Source of the DNA: Acidobacteriota bacterium
Lineage (GTDB): Bacteria > Acidobacteriota > Vicinamibacteria > Vicinamibacterales > UBA2999
NCBI GenBank assembly: GCA_021731165.1
Contig: JAKFXY010000017.1
Location: forward strand, 1-49,470
Length of the DNA: 49,470 nucleotides
Reading direction: 5' to 3'
Part shown: one piece after another, positions 1-8,259 of the stretch
Layout of the letters: each line of letters begins with the position of its first letter
Numbering within the stretch: position 1 is the stretch's first letter
Program-made: the position numbers and the translations under genes
Notes under the pieces: generated by a model
Database searches by the model: none
What the model was told of the DNA's origin: nothing
Seen by the model: the letters and a program-made list of their open reading frames with translations, nothing else

Positions 1-2
1 TT

Positions 3-120
<118 letters not shown>

Positions 121-131
121 TTATTTTTCTG

Positions 132-169
132 AGCCCGCCCTCACCAATTGGTGAGGGCGGGCTTTTTTT
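132..169 (+). terminator. Intrinsic terminator after 5S rRNA
   Basis: A perfect 14 bp GC-rich stem (132-145 with 150-163) closes a four-base AATT loop and runs into seven T residues (163-169). This is a textbook Rho-independent terminator for the rRNA operon. Confidence 0.95.
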
Positions 170-218
170 ACTGCCTGCACATTACCGAGGCTCGACTCTG
201 CAAGTCGGTCCCGGTGAG

Positions 219-1727
219 CTATGGCGTACGGCGAAATCGATCCAGCAACCCCTTCAGCCGCTGATCAACTTCGTTGCGGAGACCCCTCTTGAGAGCCGCC
301 GAGGCATCGATGGAGAGCTTGGGCGCGTCCAGAGTCCCGCCGATCGTTGCCGGCAACAGTACGCGGTTGCCTTCGCGTGTATAGCGAAGCAGATCCGTTC
401 CGGCCTGCGCCGAAAGCCCCTCAGAGAGCGACAGATCAGCCTTGCCGGCGAGAACCTTCACATCCAGAGCGAGGGTCCCCTGCGCCACGATGTCGACGTC
501 AGGTGAATGGAGCGACAGCGCTTCGGCAGTGACCACGTTTCTCGCGAGTGAGAACTTCGCATCGAGTCGATCGAACGAGTCGGATGCGGGCTGCGCATCC
601 GGCGCAGGCCTGCCGAAAAAAAGAACCACCGTCCGGACGAGATTCAATCGGCGGATCGTGCCGTTGGTGATGGACGCATTCCCGTCGCCGCGCGCCGCGC
701 TCAGCATTGCGCTGAAGTCATTGCCGCGGCCCGTAAACGTGCCGTTCCCCGAAAGCTTGCCGGTGATAGTGTCTGGAACCCCTCCGAATGCCGCAAGCTG
801 CGCTACGTCGAGGTCGGTGATTCGAGCACTGAGTGCCACTGATGTCGCATCCCGCAGATCTACGTCCAAATCACCCTGGTAGCGGCCGCCAAATAGAACG
901 AATGCTGTCGGCGACAGGCTAACGCGAGTGCCCTGGACGCGCACCGTTGTCGTGAACTGGCGGGCATCAATGCCCGCGGCGCTCGCGCGTTCAGCAGTCA
1001 CCAGTGCCACCAGGCGTCCCTGGGCCCCGGCGGCTGGTCGCGGTCGCGGAGCCGCTTCCGGAGCAAACGCGCTGGCGAGCGCCAGCAGGTCGTCCACATC
1101 AAGGCTCTTCGCCGACGCGCGAAGCTGGGCATCCATCACAGGCTCGAAGTCAACGACGCCGTTGACGTCGATCGACGTGGCCTTGGACGATGCAGTGAAG
1201 CTGGAGATGGTCAACCGCGATCCGGCGAATGAGGAGTCAGCCGAGATCGCCACCTCGCGCCCGCGGCTCACGATGCGGATGTTTCTCAGCGCGATCGTCC
1301 GCACAGAAGCTACTGTGAGACCAGGGGCATCCGCCGCTGAAGCAGGAGCACCGCCCGCCGTTGCGTCCGCCGCCATCGGGACCTCGAACGGAAGCGGCAT
1401 CTCGATCCGACTATCTGAGACAGTGATCTCGGCATCCTCGACGCGGCGGGAAAGCAGCGCGCGCACATCCGTCGAGACCTGCACGGCCGCGAGGATCAGT
1501 CTCGCCGGTTCCCCGACGCGCACGTCCTGGAGACGGACACCGATGCGCGGAAACAGTTGCGCATCCGCAGCGCCGATGCTTACCGGCTGGGCCAGCCACG
1601 CCGATGCCTGACGTTCAATAGCGAGACGCACCGCATCGCCCCTGAAGAGCCAGTAGGCCGCCGCGGCCACAGCCACGGCGAGCACCAGCACCAGAACGAC
1701 CACGCCGAACATGAGTCGCCGGATCAC
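219..1727 (-). CDS. AsmA-family envelope protein
   Basis: This 502-residue protein has one N-terminal membrane anchor (about residues 6-28, hydrophobic and Ala/Val/Leu rich) followed by a long periplasmic region. The opening pattern (anchor, then residues on Q-P-V-S-I-G, then V-R-L-Q-D-V-R-V) and the C-terminal beta-rich stretch with a GT-I-R-R-L-N-L motif are typical of AsmA-like proteins, relatives of bridge-like lipid-transfer proteins implicated in phospholipid traffic to the outer membrane. The GTG start at 1727 is used here; an ATG five codons later is an alternative. It is convergent with the rRNA operon and stands alone on this strand. Family assignment is by pattern; the substrate is unknown. 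Confidence 0.8.
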   Translation of the reverse strand: MIRRLMFGVVVLVLVLAVAVAAAAYWLFRGDAVRLAIERQASAWLAQPVSIGAADAQLFPRIGVRLQDVRVGEPARLILAAVQVSTDVRALLSRRVEDAEITVSDSRIEMPLPFEVPMAADATAGGAPASAADAPGLTVASVRTIALRNIRIVSRGREVAISADSSFAGSRLTISSFTASSKATSIDVNGVVDFEPVMDAQLRASAKSLDVDDLLALASAFAPEAAPRPRPAAGAQGRLVALVTAERASAAGIDARQFTTTVRVQGTRVSLSPTAFVLFGGRYQGDLDVDLRDATSVALSARITDLDVAQLAAFGGVPDTITGKLSGNGTFTGRGNDFSAMLSAARGDGNASITNGTIRRLNLVRTVVLFFGRPAPDAQPASDSFDRLDAKFSLARNVVTAEALSLHSPDVDIVAQGTLALDVKVLAGKADLSLSEGLSAQAGTDLLRYTREGNRVLLPATIGGTLDAPKLSIDASAALKRGLRNEVDQRLKGLLDRFRRTP

Positions 1728-1830
1728 CTGCTCAGCGTATCAATGCAAAACGCGAAATGCCCAGCGTAAAATGCGCTGCCAGTGGGACTCTTGACGCCTC
1801 GCCTTGGGCTTTGCCTGCCTGTCGCTCGCT

Positions 1831-2619
1831 CTATGGCATGCCGGGCTTCCGCGCGTCTATATTCAGCCGCCAGTAGTCGAGTTCGTAGCGGGGGCTATCG
1901 GCCGCCGCTTGTTCGGTCAGCCTTTCGATGAATCTGGCGCGGAGCGGTTCTTCGGGCAGGTACGTCAGGTGAGGCCGGCAGATTACGTTCGTGACGAACT
2001 CCGTATAGGCCGCGGCGTCTGGCTGGAGCACCGGGGAGGCCTCCACGCTGGCCTGCGCGTCCGCGAAGCCGGCGTCGTGCAGCCTTCGCTCGGTGGTGGC
2101 GGCGTCCGCGAACTCCCAGGGCTCGCGCCAGGCGGTGAAATAGGGTGCAAAGGCTGGTGTCCGCATTAGCGCGTAACACCGCTCGCGCAGACGTCTGATG
2201 TTTGGGCCGCCGCCACACTGCGCAACCAGCCGGCCGCCAGGCCTGAGCGCTGCGTAGAGGCTGCGGAAGAGTGCCGGATGATCAAGGACCCAGTGAAATG
2301 TCGCCGTGCTGAAGATGGCGTCGGCGCGCGCCGACACGGGAAGCGCTGTGGCATCGGCGAGGGCGAATCCGACCTGTCGTTGGAAGCGGTCCGACAGGTA
2401 GCGTCGTGCCACGTTCAACATGTTCGACGATAGATCCACGCTGAGCACTCGACCTGCGGGGAGTCGCTCGAGCAGCAGCTCTGTGACCCGGCCGGTTCCG
2501 CATCCCACGTCGATCACTGTCTCGTCACCGTCGAGCGGCAGACGGGTAAGAACCGGCACCGCGAACGCCAGCATCGGATCGGAAACTCTGTGGTATGTCT
2601 CGGCAGTCCACTCGCGCAC
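1831..2619 (-). CDS. Class I SAM-dependent methyltransferase (trans-aconitate methyltransferase-like)
   Basis: The 262-residue protein has a Rossmann-type SAM fold. Motif I is V-I-D-V-G-C-G-T-G-R near residues 36-45, motif II ends in V-D-L-S, A-D-A-T is the adenine-loop region, and F-H-W-V-L-D-H-P followed by L-R-P-G-G-R is motif IV/post-II. The F-H-W-V and C-terminal architecture resemble trans-aconitate 2-methyltransferase (Tam), which methylates small carboxylates, but the substrate cannot be read from sequence. It begins with GTG and is divergent from the amino acid ABC transporter; no partner gene shares its strand. Confidence 0.82.
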   Translation of the reverse strand: MREWTAETYHRVSDPMLAFAVPVLTRLPLDGDETVIDVGCGTGRVTELLLERLPAGRVLSVDLSSNMLNVARRYLSDRFQRQVGFALADATALPVSARADAIFSTATFHWVLDHPALFRSLYAALRPGGRLVAQCGGGPNIRRLRERCYALMRTPAFAPYFTAWREPWEFADAATTERRLHDAGFADAQASVEASPVLQPDAAAYTEFVTNVICRPHLTYLPEEPLRARFIERLTEQAAADSPRYELDYWRLNIDARKPGMP

Positions 2620-2732
2620 GTCTGCTATTCTCTCTCTACCAGCGTGTCTGTTCGGAATCGCTACCGAGCCGATCGGTCGTCAAGGCGGCTGCGCATGAGT
2701 CGCACGCCCGCAGTTATCCGGTTCGCCCCGGC

Positions 2733-4283
2733 ATGAGGACTCCCTCCCTGCAGGTGCTTGGTCGGCGCTCCGGCCTGGCTTCGCGTCTCATGCTGATGAC
2801 GTGGGTCTGTTGGCTGGCCCCGACGCACGCGTTCGCCCAGGGCGGCGGTGCCGGGTCGCTGCAAGAGCTTCGATGGGGCGGCGATGCGGAGGGCGGTGCC
2901 CCGTTTGTGGAGGCCGATCCCAACGATCCGTCGCGCGTGGTCGGGTTCGACGTCGAGGTGGCCAGGCTGCTGGCCGAAGGCCTGGGCCGGGTGCCGCGCT
3001 TCGTTCAGACCGGCTTTACGACTCTAGACGCGGCAGTAGTCCGCGGCGACTTCGACCTGGCGCTCAGCGGCATCGAGGATGGCCCTGCCCGACATGCCCG
3101 CCTCTCCGTGACGATTCCCTACTACGAGTTCCGCGAGATCCTCACCGTGCGCGAACGAGACCGCGCGCGCTTTCGCGGACTGGCCGACCTTCGCGGCCGC
3201 CGCGTGGCCACCCTCGGCGCAACCCTTGCGGCCGACATGCTCACCGAAGCGCAGTCGCGTTACGACATCATGCCGGTCCTCTATGAAGACGATGTACATC
3301 CGTACAGCGACCTACTGCTCGGCCGCGTGGACGCTGTGCTGCTCGACCAAGTGCTGGCGGAACGCGGCGTGCGTAGGAACGCCGGGCTCATCAACCAGGA
3401 TGAACCCCTGGCCGTGGGGCACTACGTGGGGCTCCTCGCACAAGAACAGGCGCCGCTGCGCGACCGGATGAACGAGATCCTGCTTGCCGCGATGGGGGAC
3501 GGCCGGCTGGAAATCATTTTTCGCCGCTGGAGCCTCTGGAATGATGATCAGCCTCGGCTGTACGCGCGCCTACTGGGAGGAAGAGCCGACAACATTGCCA
3601 CAGTGAGTGTGTCCCCGCTTGGATCGCCTGAGACGCTGAGCAACTGGGCACTGACCGTCCGCTACTTCCCATCGCTTCTGAGCGCCGCACTGATCACGAT
3701 CGTGCTTTCGTGCCTGTCGATGGCCCTGGCGGTTGTCATGGGCATACTGATCGCAAGCGGGCGTGTGTACGCGGCAGCGCCGCTTCGGATCGCGCTGACG
3801 GTCTACGTCGAAGTTGTTCGCGGGACGCCGCTGTTGCTGCAGCTCTTCGTGCTCTACTTTGGCCTCGCTGCCGTCGTTTCGCTTCCAGCCCTCGTGGCCG
3901 CGCTCCTCGGGCTCGGCCTGAACTATGCCGCCTATGAGAGCGAAATCTATCGAAGTGCGCTGGAGGCCGTGCCCAGAGGAGAGCTCGATGCCGCGCGCAC
4001 GCTCGGCTTCTCTGAACGACAGATTCTCTTCCTCGTCCGCGGTCCCCAGGCATTTCGGCTGGCGCTTGCGCCGATGACGAATGACTTCGTGGCCCTACTC
4101 AAAGATAGCTCTCTCGTTTCCGTCATCACGGTGGTGGAGTTGACGAAGCAGACATCGATCTTCGCCGCAAATATCGGAAGCTGGCTCCTGCCTGGGATTC
4201 TCTGCGCTGGCATGTACCTGGCACTCTCGCTTCCATTGGCCCGGCTGGCCAGACGAATCGAACGGGGATGGCGACGCGAGTGA
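2733..4283 (+). CDS. Polar amino acid ABC transporter, fused solute-binding protein and permease
   Basis: One chain of about 516 residues combines two modules. The N-terminal part has a signal-like hydrophobic stretch ending A-F-A-Q and then a family 3 periplasmic binding domain (D-P-S-R-V-V-G-F-D-V-E-V-A and G-D-F-D-L-A-L-S-G). The C-terminal part, from about residue 300, is a HisM/GlnP-type permease with several membrane helices, the E-V-V-R-G-T-P motif and the EAA loop (A-A-R-T-L-G-F-S). The open frame extends upstream to 2595, but the ATG at 2733 places the signal peptide correctly and avoids overlap with the divergent methyltransferase. The ATPase gene starts inside its last 16 bases. 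It probably imports a polar amino acid; specificity is not visible. Confidence 0.88.
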   Translation: MRTPSLQVLGRRSGLASRLMLMTWVCWLAPTHAFAQGGGAGSLQELRWGGDAEGGAPFVEADPNDPSRVVGFDVEVARLLAEGLGRVPRFVQTGFTTLDAAVVRGDFDLALSGIEDGPARHARLSVTIPYYEFREILTVRERDRARFRGLADLRGRRVATLGATLAADMLTEAQSRYDIMPVLYEDDVHPYSDLLLGRVDAVLLDQVLAERGVRRNAGLINQDEPLAVGHYVGLLAQEQAPLRDRMNEILLAAMGDGRLEIIFRRWSLWNDDQPRLYARLLGGRADNIATVSVSPLGSPETLSNWALTVRYFPSLLSAALITIVLSCLSMALAVVMGILIASGRVYAAAPLRIALTVYVEVVRGTPLLLQLFVLYFGLAAVVSLPALVAALLGLGLNYAAYESEIYRSALEAVPRGELDAARTLGFSERQILFLVRGPQAFRLALAPMTNDFVALLKDSSLVSVITVVELTKQTSIFAANIGSWLLPGILCAGMYLALSLPLARLARRIERGWRRE

Positions 4284-4984
4284 GGGTCGTCGCCGTAGAG
4301 AATGTTGACCTTCGGCGAGGAGGACGGCCGATCGTGACGGGCCTGACCTTCTCGGCGGATCGAGGTATCCTCGTCGCTTTGATGGGGCCGTCCGGCAGCG
4401 GTAAGACCACCGTCCTTCGCGCGATGGCTGGGCTCGAGCCGATCGACGCAGGCACGATAGAGATCGACGGAATTGTGCTGACGCACGGCGGCCTTCCCCG
4501 GGGTGCCAGGCGGCGCGAGCTGCATCGCCGCGTCGGCATGGTCTTTCAGTTCCATCACCTCTTTGCGCACATGGACGCGCTTAGAAACGTAACCCTGGCC
4601 CTTGTACACGTGTTGCATCAGGCGCAAAGTGAGGCGGAGTCGCGCGCCCGACAGCTGCTCAACGCGCTTGGCGTGGGCGCCCGCGCCCACGCGTTTCCAC
4701 ACGAGCTGTCGGGAGGCGAGGCTCAACGTGTGGCCATCGCCCGCGCGCTCGCGATGGAGCCCCCGCTGCTGCTGATGGACGAGCCGACGGCTTCCCTTGA
4801 TCCCGCTCGTCGCAGTGAGCTGGCCGCCACGCTTCGGGCCCTTGCGTCCCAAGGGCGGACGATCGTCATCGCGACCCACGATACCGACTTCGCGCGCGCC
4901 TGCGCCGATCGCGTACTCGTGCTCGACGGTGGCCGCATCGTGCGCGAGGGACCGCCCGACGGATCCACCGGTAAGGTATTCTGA
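4268..4984 (+). CDS. Polar amino acid ABC transporter ATP-binding protein
   Basis: This 238-residue ABC ATPase belongs to the GlnQ/HisP group. Walker A is G-P-S-G-S-G-K-T-T (about residues 40-48), the Q-loop lies in V-F-Q-F-H-H-L-F, the signature is L-S-G-G-E, Walker B is L-L-L-M-D-E-P, and the switch His is in A-T-H-D. It overlaps the fused binding protein/permease by 16 bp, so the two are translationally coupled and together form a complete importer from two genes. Confidence 0.93.
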   Translation: MATRVRVVAVENVDLRRGGRPIVTGLTFSADRGILVALMGPSGSGKTTVLRAMAGLEPIDAGTIEIDGIVLTHGGLPRGARRRELHRRVGMVFQFHHLFAHMDALRNVTLALVHVLHQAQSEAESRARQLLNALGVGARAHAFPHELSGGEAQRVAIARALAMEPPLLLMDEPTASLDPARRSELAATLRALASQGRTIVIATHDTDFARACADRVLVLDGGRIVREGPPDGSTGKVF

Positions 4985-4992
4985 ACGTCCGT

Positions 4993-5724
4993 ATGACCCA
5001 GGCGAAAGTGAACACGGACGCGCTCTATGTGGAGCGCGATACCGATCGAATGATCCGGCATCGCAACAAGCTTCACTATCGTTTCAACCACTGGCCGATC
5101 TGGATCTTCGTCTTCTTCATCGCGCCGGGGCCGCTGACGTTCGATCTATTCGAGCGCGGCTTCGACCGGCGCATGGTGCTGTGGCTCGGCTTCGTGCTCC
5201 TTGCCACGGGTATCGCGGGCCTTCGGGGACGATTGCCGGGCTGCGAGCCGGCCCCGTACATCATCCGGTTCACGGAAGACCGACCGAACCCGTTGTACCG
5301 TCGTATCTGCTATACGACCGCCTGGGGGGAGGTGGTGGCGTTCGCGGCGCTGAACATCGCCGGGCTCGTCTGGGCGGTGGTCGCAGGCGAGTGGCGGATG
5401 CGCCAGATGTACGACATCGCGTACTTCCCGATTGCGGGCACAATGTGGGCGCTCGGCGCGTTCGGGTGGCTTCCCAGAGTGAAGCGGTCCACGCAGGGAG
5501 AAGGGCATGAGCGCCGATACTTCTACGGCTCCGTCTGGGCTGTGACCATTGCCCAGCCAGTGCTGTGGTTCCTCTGGAAGGTCGCGCCGGCAACGCGCAC
5601 TGGCGACGCGATCAAGCTCGTCGTGTTTGTCGGTATTCTCGCGGCCGTTGGACAAATGTCGCGCCTTGGTTTGCTGCCCCGCACTCGTCCGATCGTGCCA
5701 GGGGAGCTCGCGGTGTCCGATTGA
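4993..5724 (+). CDS. Polytopic membrane protein of unknown function
   Basis: The 243-residue protein has about five hydrophobic segments (near residues 33-48, 60-75, 115-133, 145-160 and 175-190, with another possible near 205-222) and a charged N-terminal 30 residues. I do not recognise a family or catalytic motif. It lies 8 bp after the ABC ATPase gene and its stop overlaps the start of the next methyltransferase gene, so it is likely co-transcribed. The context suggests nothing firmer than a membrane role. Confidence 0.75.
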   Translation: MTQAKVNTDALYVERDTDRMIRHRNKLHYRFNHWPIWIFVFFIAPGPLTFDLFERGFDRRMVLWLGFVLLATGIAGLRGRLPGCEPAPYIIRFTEDRPNPLYRRICYTTAWGEVVAFAALNIAGLVWAVVAGEWRMRQMYDIAYFPIAGTMWALGAFGWLPRVKRSTQGEGHERRYFYGSVWAVTIAQPVLWFLWKVAPATRTGDAIKLVVFVGILAAVGQMSRLGLLPRTRPIVPGELAVSD

Positions 5725-6590
5725 GCCTGAATCCCCCGTCCATCGACACTCTTATCTCGCCTGCGCTGAAGGATCTCCGCGAGTGCTGGTGGGACGATGA
5801 GTTCACTGAGTTCCTGACCGAGACCCTCAGGCCTCGACCCGGTAATCGCATTCTCGACGTCGGATGCGGTCCTGGCACTGCCGAAGTGAGTATCGGCAGG
5901 CTTCACCTGTCGCAGATCCGGCTTGTGGGAATCGACCTACGCGTAGACCGGGTCATTACCGCTCGTGCTGCCGCGGCGTCCCACAATTTGCGCGCCGCGT
6001 TCGCGGCCGCCGATGCCGGTCGCCTTCCGTTTGCCTCTGGCGTGTTCGACTCGACCTACTGCGTGGCGGTAATGCAGCACATCAGCGACGTGGATTCCGC
6101 GGTTGGAGAGTGTGCACGGGTGACACGCCCACATGGCCGTGTCGTGGTCGTTGAGCCCGATAACGCCGCGCGGTACGCATATTCTTCGAGTTCGGCGGGC
6201 ATGAAAGCCTTTGCAACGGCCGCGAGCTTCTTCACCGCGCTTGCCGACGTGCGTGGCGATGCAACCGACGCGAGCATCGGACCGAAGCTGCCGACACTGT
6301 TCGCGCGCCATGGCATCGAGCCGGACTACGTTCGACTGTTTCCCGTTTCTCACGTCAGGATCGGCGCACCAGAATCCGAAGTGTGGGCAGCAAGGCGCGC
6401 GGTGGTTGAGCGTGCGCTGGAGTTCAATCTCACGGAAGACCCCACTGATAGAACTAGTCTTCTCGAGCGCGGAGCGGCCCATCTGGCAGCGCTCGCGGCT
6501 TACGAGGCCGATGCGCGTACGTCCGGTCCTTCGTTCGTCGAGATTCAGAACACGATGCTCTTTGCGACTGTCGGGCAGAGAATTCCCTGA
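5721..6590 (+). CDS. Class I SAM-dependent methyltransferase
   Basis: A 289-residue methyltransferase with SAM motif I (I-L-D-V-G-C-G-P-G near residues 33-41), an acidic G-I-D-L end of beta 2, an A-A-D-A-G-R-L-P-F loop and V-M-Q-H-I motif. The frame is open upstream to 5565, but the TTG at 5721 overlaps the preceding stop as TTGA, which suits translational coupling and puts motif I at a normal distance from the N-terminus. The C-terminal half is longer than a minimal domain and may form a substrate lid. The substrate is unknown. Confidence 0.82.
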   Translation: MSLNPPSIDTLISPALKDLRECWWDDEFTEFLTETLRPRPGNRILDVGCGPGTAEVSIGRLHLSQIRLVGIDLRVDRVITARAAAASHNLRAAFAAADAGRLPFASGVFDSTYCVAVMQHISDVDSAVGECARVTRPHGRVVVVEPDNAARYAYSSSSAGMKAFATAASFFTALADVRGDATDASIGPKLPTLFARHGIEPDYVRLFPVSHVRIGAPESEVWAARRAVVERALEFNLTEDPTDRTSLLERGAAHLAALAAYEADARTSGPSFVEIQNTMLFATVGQRIP

Positions 6591-6591
6591 C

Positions 6592-7452
6592 GTGGTCAGG
6601 GTCAAAGGTCAGGGGCCAGGGGCTGCACAGCCCGAAGGACACGAGGGCTGGGACGACTACGCCCCATTCTATGATTGGGAGAACGCGCGCACTCTGGGGC
6701 GCCGCGACGTGCCGTTCTGGCGCAACTTGGCATGTCATGCCGGAGGGCCTGTCCTCGAACTGGGTTGTGGCACAGGCCGCCTGGCCGTTCCGCTCGGTCG
6801 AGCCGGAGTTCCGCTGGTCGGCATCGATCGGTCCGAGCCTATGCTGGCGCGTGCCCGCCAGCGCGTAAAGCGCGCTCACCTTGGCTCGACCGTCCGCCTC
6901 GTGCGGGGAGATATCCGTCTACTGCCATTCCGGTCTCAGGGCGTGCCTCGCCCGCGTTCGAGGAGCAGGGCCGAGACGAGGGGCGAAGGTGGGTTCTCGA
7001 TGGTCATGGCGCCGTACGGCGTGCTGCAGTCGCTCCTCCGGGAGCGAGACCTGTCGCAGACTCTTTCGGCGGTACATGAGGTCCTGAACCCGGGTGGGAT
7101 CTTCGGTTTGGAACTCGTGGCAGACCTGCCGTCCTGGGAGGAGTATCGCAAGCGGGTGAGCCTCACCGGCTGGCGGGCGAAGCGCGGCGGCGCCCGCGTG
7201 ACGTTGGTCGAGACCGTCACGCAGGACCGCGCGCGTCACCTCACAATCTTCCACCAGGAATTCACCGAGCGGCGAGGCCGCCAGACAGACACGCGTCGAT
7301 TTGCACTGACTTTCCGGACACTCTCCGTCCCCCAAATGGCGCGCCGCCTCGAGAAGGCGGGCTTCGCTGTTACAGCCTTGCTGGGCGACTACCAAGGCGG
7401 ACCGTGGGACCCCAGGGCCGAAGTCTGGATGGTACTCGCCAAGAAGCCCTGA
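6592..7452 (+). CDS. Class I SAM-dependent methyltransferase with in-frame insert
   Basis: This 286-residue methyltransferase starts at a GTG one base after the previous stop. Motif I is V-L-E-L-G-C-G-T-G-R, beta 2 ends G-I-D-R-S, and R-G-D-I-R-L-L-P-F marks the region before motif IV. Between that P-F and the conserved A-P-Y-G-V-L-Q lies about 24 residues rich in Arg, Ser, Gly and Glu (about 114-138) where the family normally has a short F-D-type turn. The insert DNA (about 6931-7005) looks non-coding in composition. A longer open frame to 6211 overlaps the preceding gene out of frame and is not favoured. The protein may be functional if the insert is a loop. Confidence 0.8.
   Translation: MVRVKGQGPGAAQPEGHEGWDDYAPFYDWENARTLGRRDVPFWRNLACHAGGPVLELGCGTGRLAVPLGRAGVPLVGIDRSEPMLARARQRVKRAHLGSTVRLVRGDIRLLPFRSQGVPRPRSRSRAETRGEGGFSMVMAPYGVLQSLLRERDLSQTLSAVHEVLNPGGIFGLELVADLPSWEEYRKRVSLTGWRAKRGGARVTLVETVTQDRARHLTIFHQEFTERRGRQTDTRRFALTFRTLSVPQMARRLEKAGFAVTALLGDYQGGPWDPRAEVWMVLAKKP
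6931..7005 (+). repeat. Repeat-like insert inside methyltransferase gene
   Basis: About 75 bases interrupt the conserved core of the methyltransferase between the P-F and A-P-Y-G motifs. They contain short inverted segments (TCGCCC ... GGGCGA) and purine-rich strings such as gaggagcagggccgagacga. The translated product is Arg/Ser-rich and unlike the family. Only one copy is visible in this window, so its status as a repeat family is an inference. Confidence 0.4.
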
Positions 7453-7509
7453 TGGAACGATCTGCTAAGATGATGCGTCGATTTCCTCGTTTTTTCTGGA
7501 GTTTCACGC

Positions 7510-8259
7510 ATGTCAGGCCATTCCAAGTGGCACACGATCAAGCATAAGAAGGGCGCGGCCGACGCAAAGCGCGGCAAGATCTTCACGCGCATCATCAAGG
7601 AATTGTCGGTGGCCGCGCGTAGCGGCGGCGGCGATGTGGACATGAACCCCCGCCTCAGGACCATCGTGGCGGAAGCCAAGGCGAACAACATGCCACGCGA
7701 GAACATTGAGCGCGCTATCCGTCGCGGCACCGGCGAAGAGCCGGGTGTCAGCTACGAAGAGATCATGTACGAAGCCTACGGTCCAGGCGGCGTCGCCATG
7801 CTCATCTCGACGCTGACAGACAACAAGAACCGCACGGTCGGCGAGGTTCGCTTCCTCCTGGGCAAGATGAACGGAAACCTCGCCGCCGAGAACAGCGTGG
7901 CGTGGATGTTTACCAGGAAGGGCCAGGTCATCGTTGAGCGCGGCAAGATCGACGAGGAGAAGCTCCTCGCCGTCGCGCTCGACGCTGGCGCCGACGACGT
8001 GAACGACGACGAGAGCGGGTTTGAGATCGTCTGCGCCCCGGAAAACTTCGAATTGGTGCGTGATGCCGTGAAGGGGATTGGTATTGAACCGGCCAGCGCC
8101 GCGGTCGCAATGATCCCACAGAATTACGTCAAGCTCGTGGGCAAGGAAGCGCAGCAAATGATGAAGCTGATGGACGCACTCGATGACCTCGACGACGTGC
8201 AGAACGTCTGGGCGAACTTCGACATCGAAGAGAAGGAGATCGAGGCCTCGCTCGCGTGA
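7510..8259 (+). CDS. yebC: YebC/PmpR-family regulatory/translation factor
   Basis: A 249-residue YebC-family protein: it opens with the near-invariant M-S-G-H-S-K-W followed by I-K-H-K-K and has A-K-A-N-N-M-P and E-A-Y-G-P-G-G-V-A signatures. Members were described as DNA-binding regulators; some are now linked to relief of ribosome stalling at proline stretches. A TGGAG ribosome site lies about 10 nt upstream, and a TGnTAAGAT extended -10 candidate at 7463-7471 could serve this operon. Its stop overlaps the ruvC GTG by 4 bp, the usual yebC-ruvCAB order. Confidence 0.95.
   Translation: MSGHSKWHTIKHKKGAADAKRGKIFTRIIKELSVAARSGGGDVDMNPRLRTIVAEAKANNMPRENIERAIRRGTGEEPGVSYEEIMYEAYGPGGVAMLISTLTDNKNRTVGEVRFLLGKMNGNLAAENSVAWMFTRKGQVIVERGKIDEEKLLAVALDAGADDVNDDESGFEIVCAPENFELVRDAVKGIGIEPASAAVAMIPQNYVKLVGKEAQQMMKLMDALDDLDDVQNVWANFDIEEKEIEASLA

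Noticed and set aside
3947-4879. Long minus-strand open frame (310 codons) opposite the amino acid ABC genes
   Set aside because: It is antisense to two genes with full family motifs, has no recognisable domain, and reflects high GC content.
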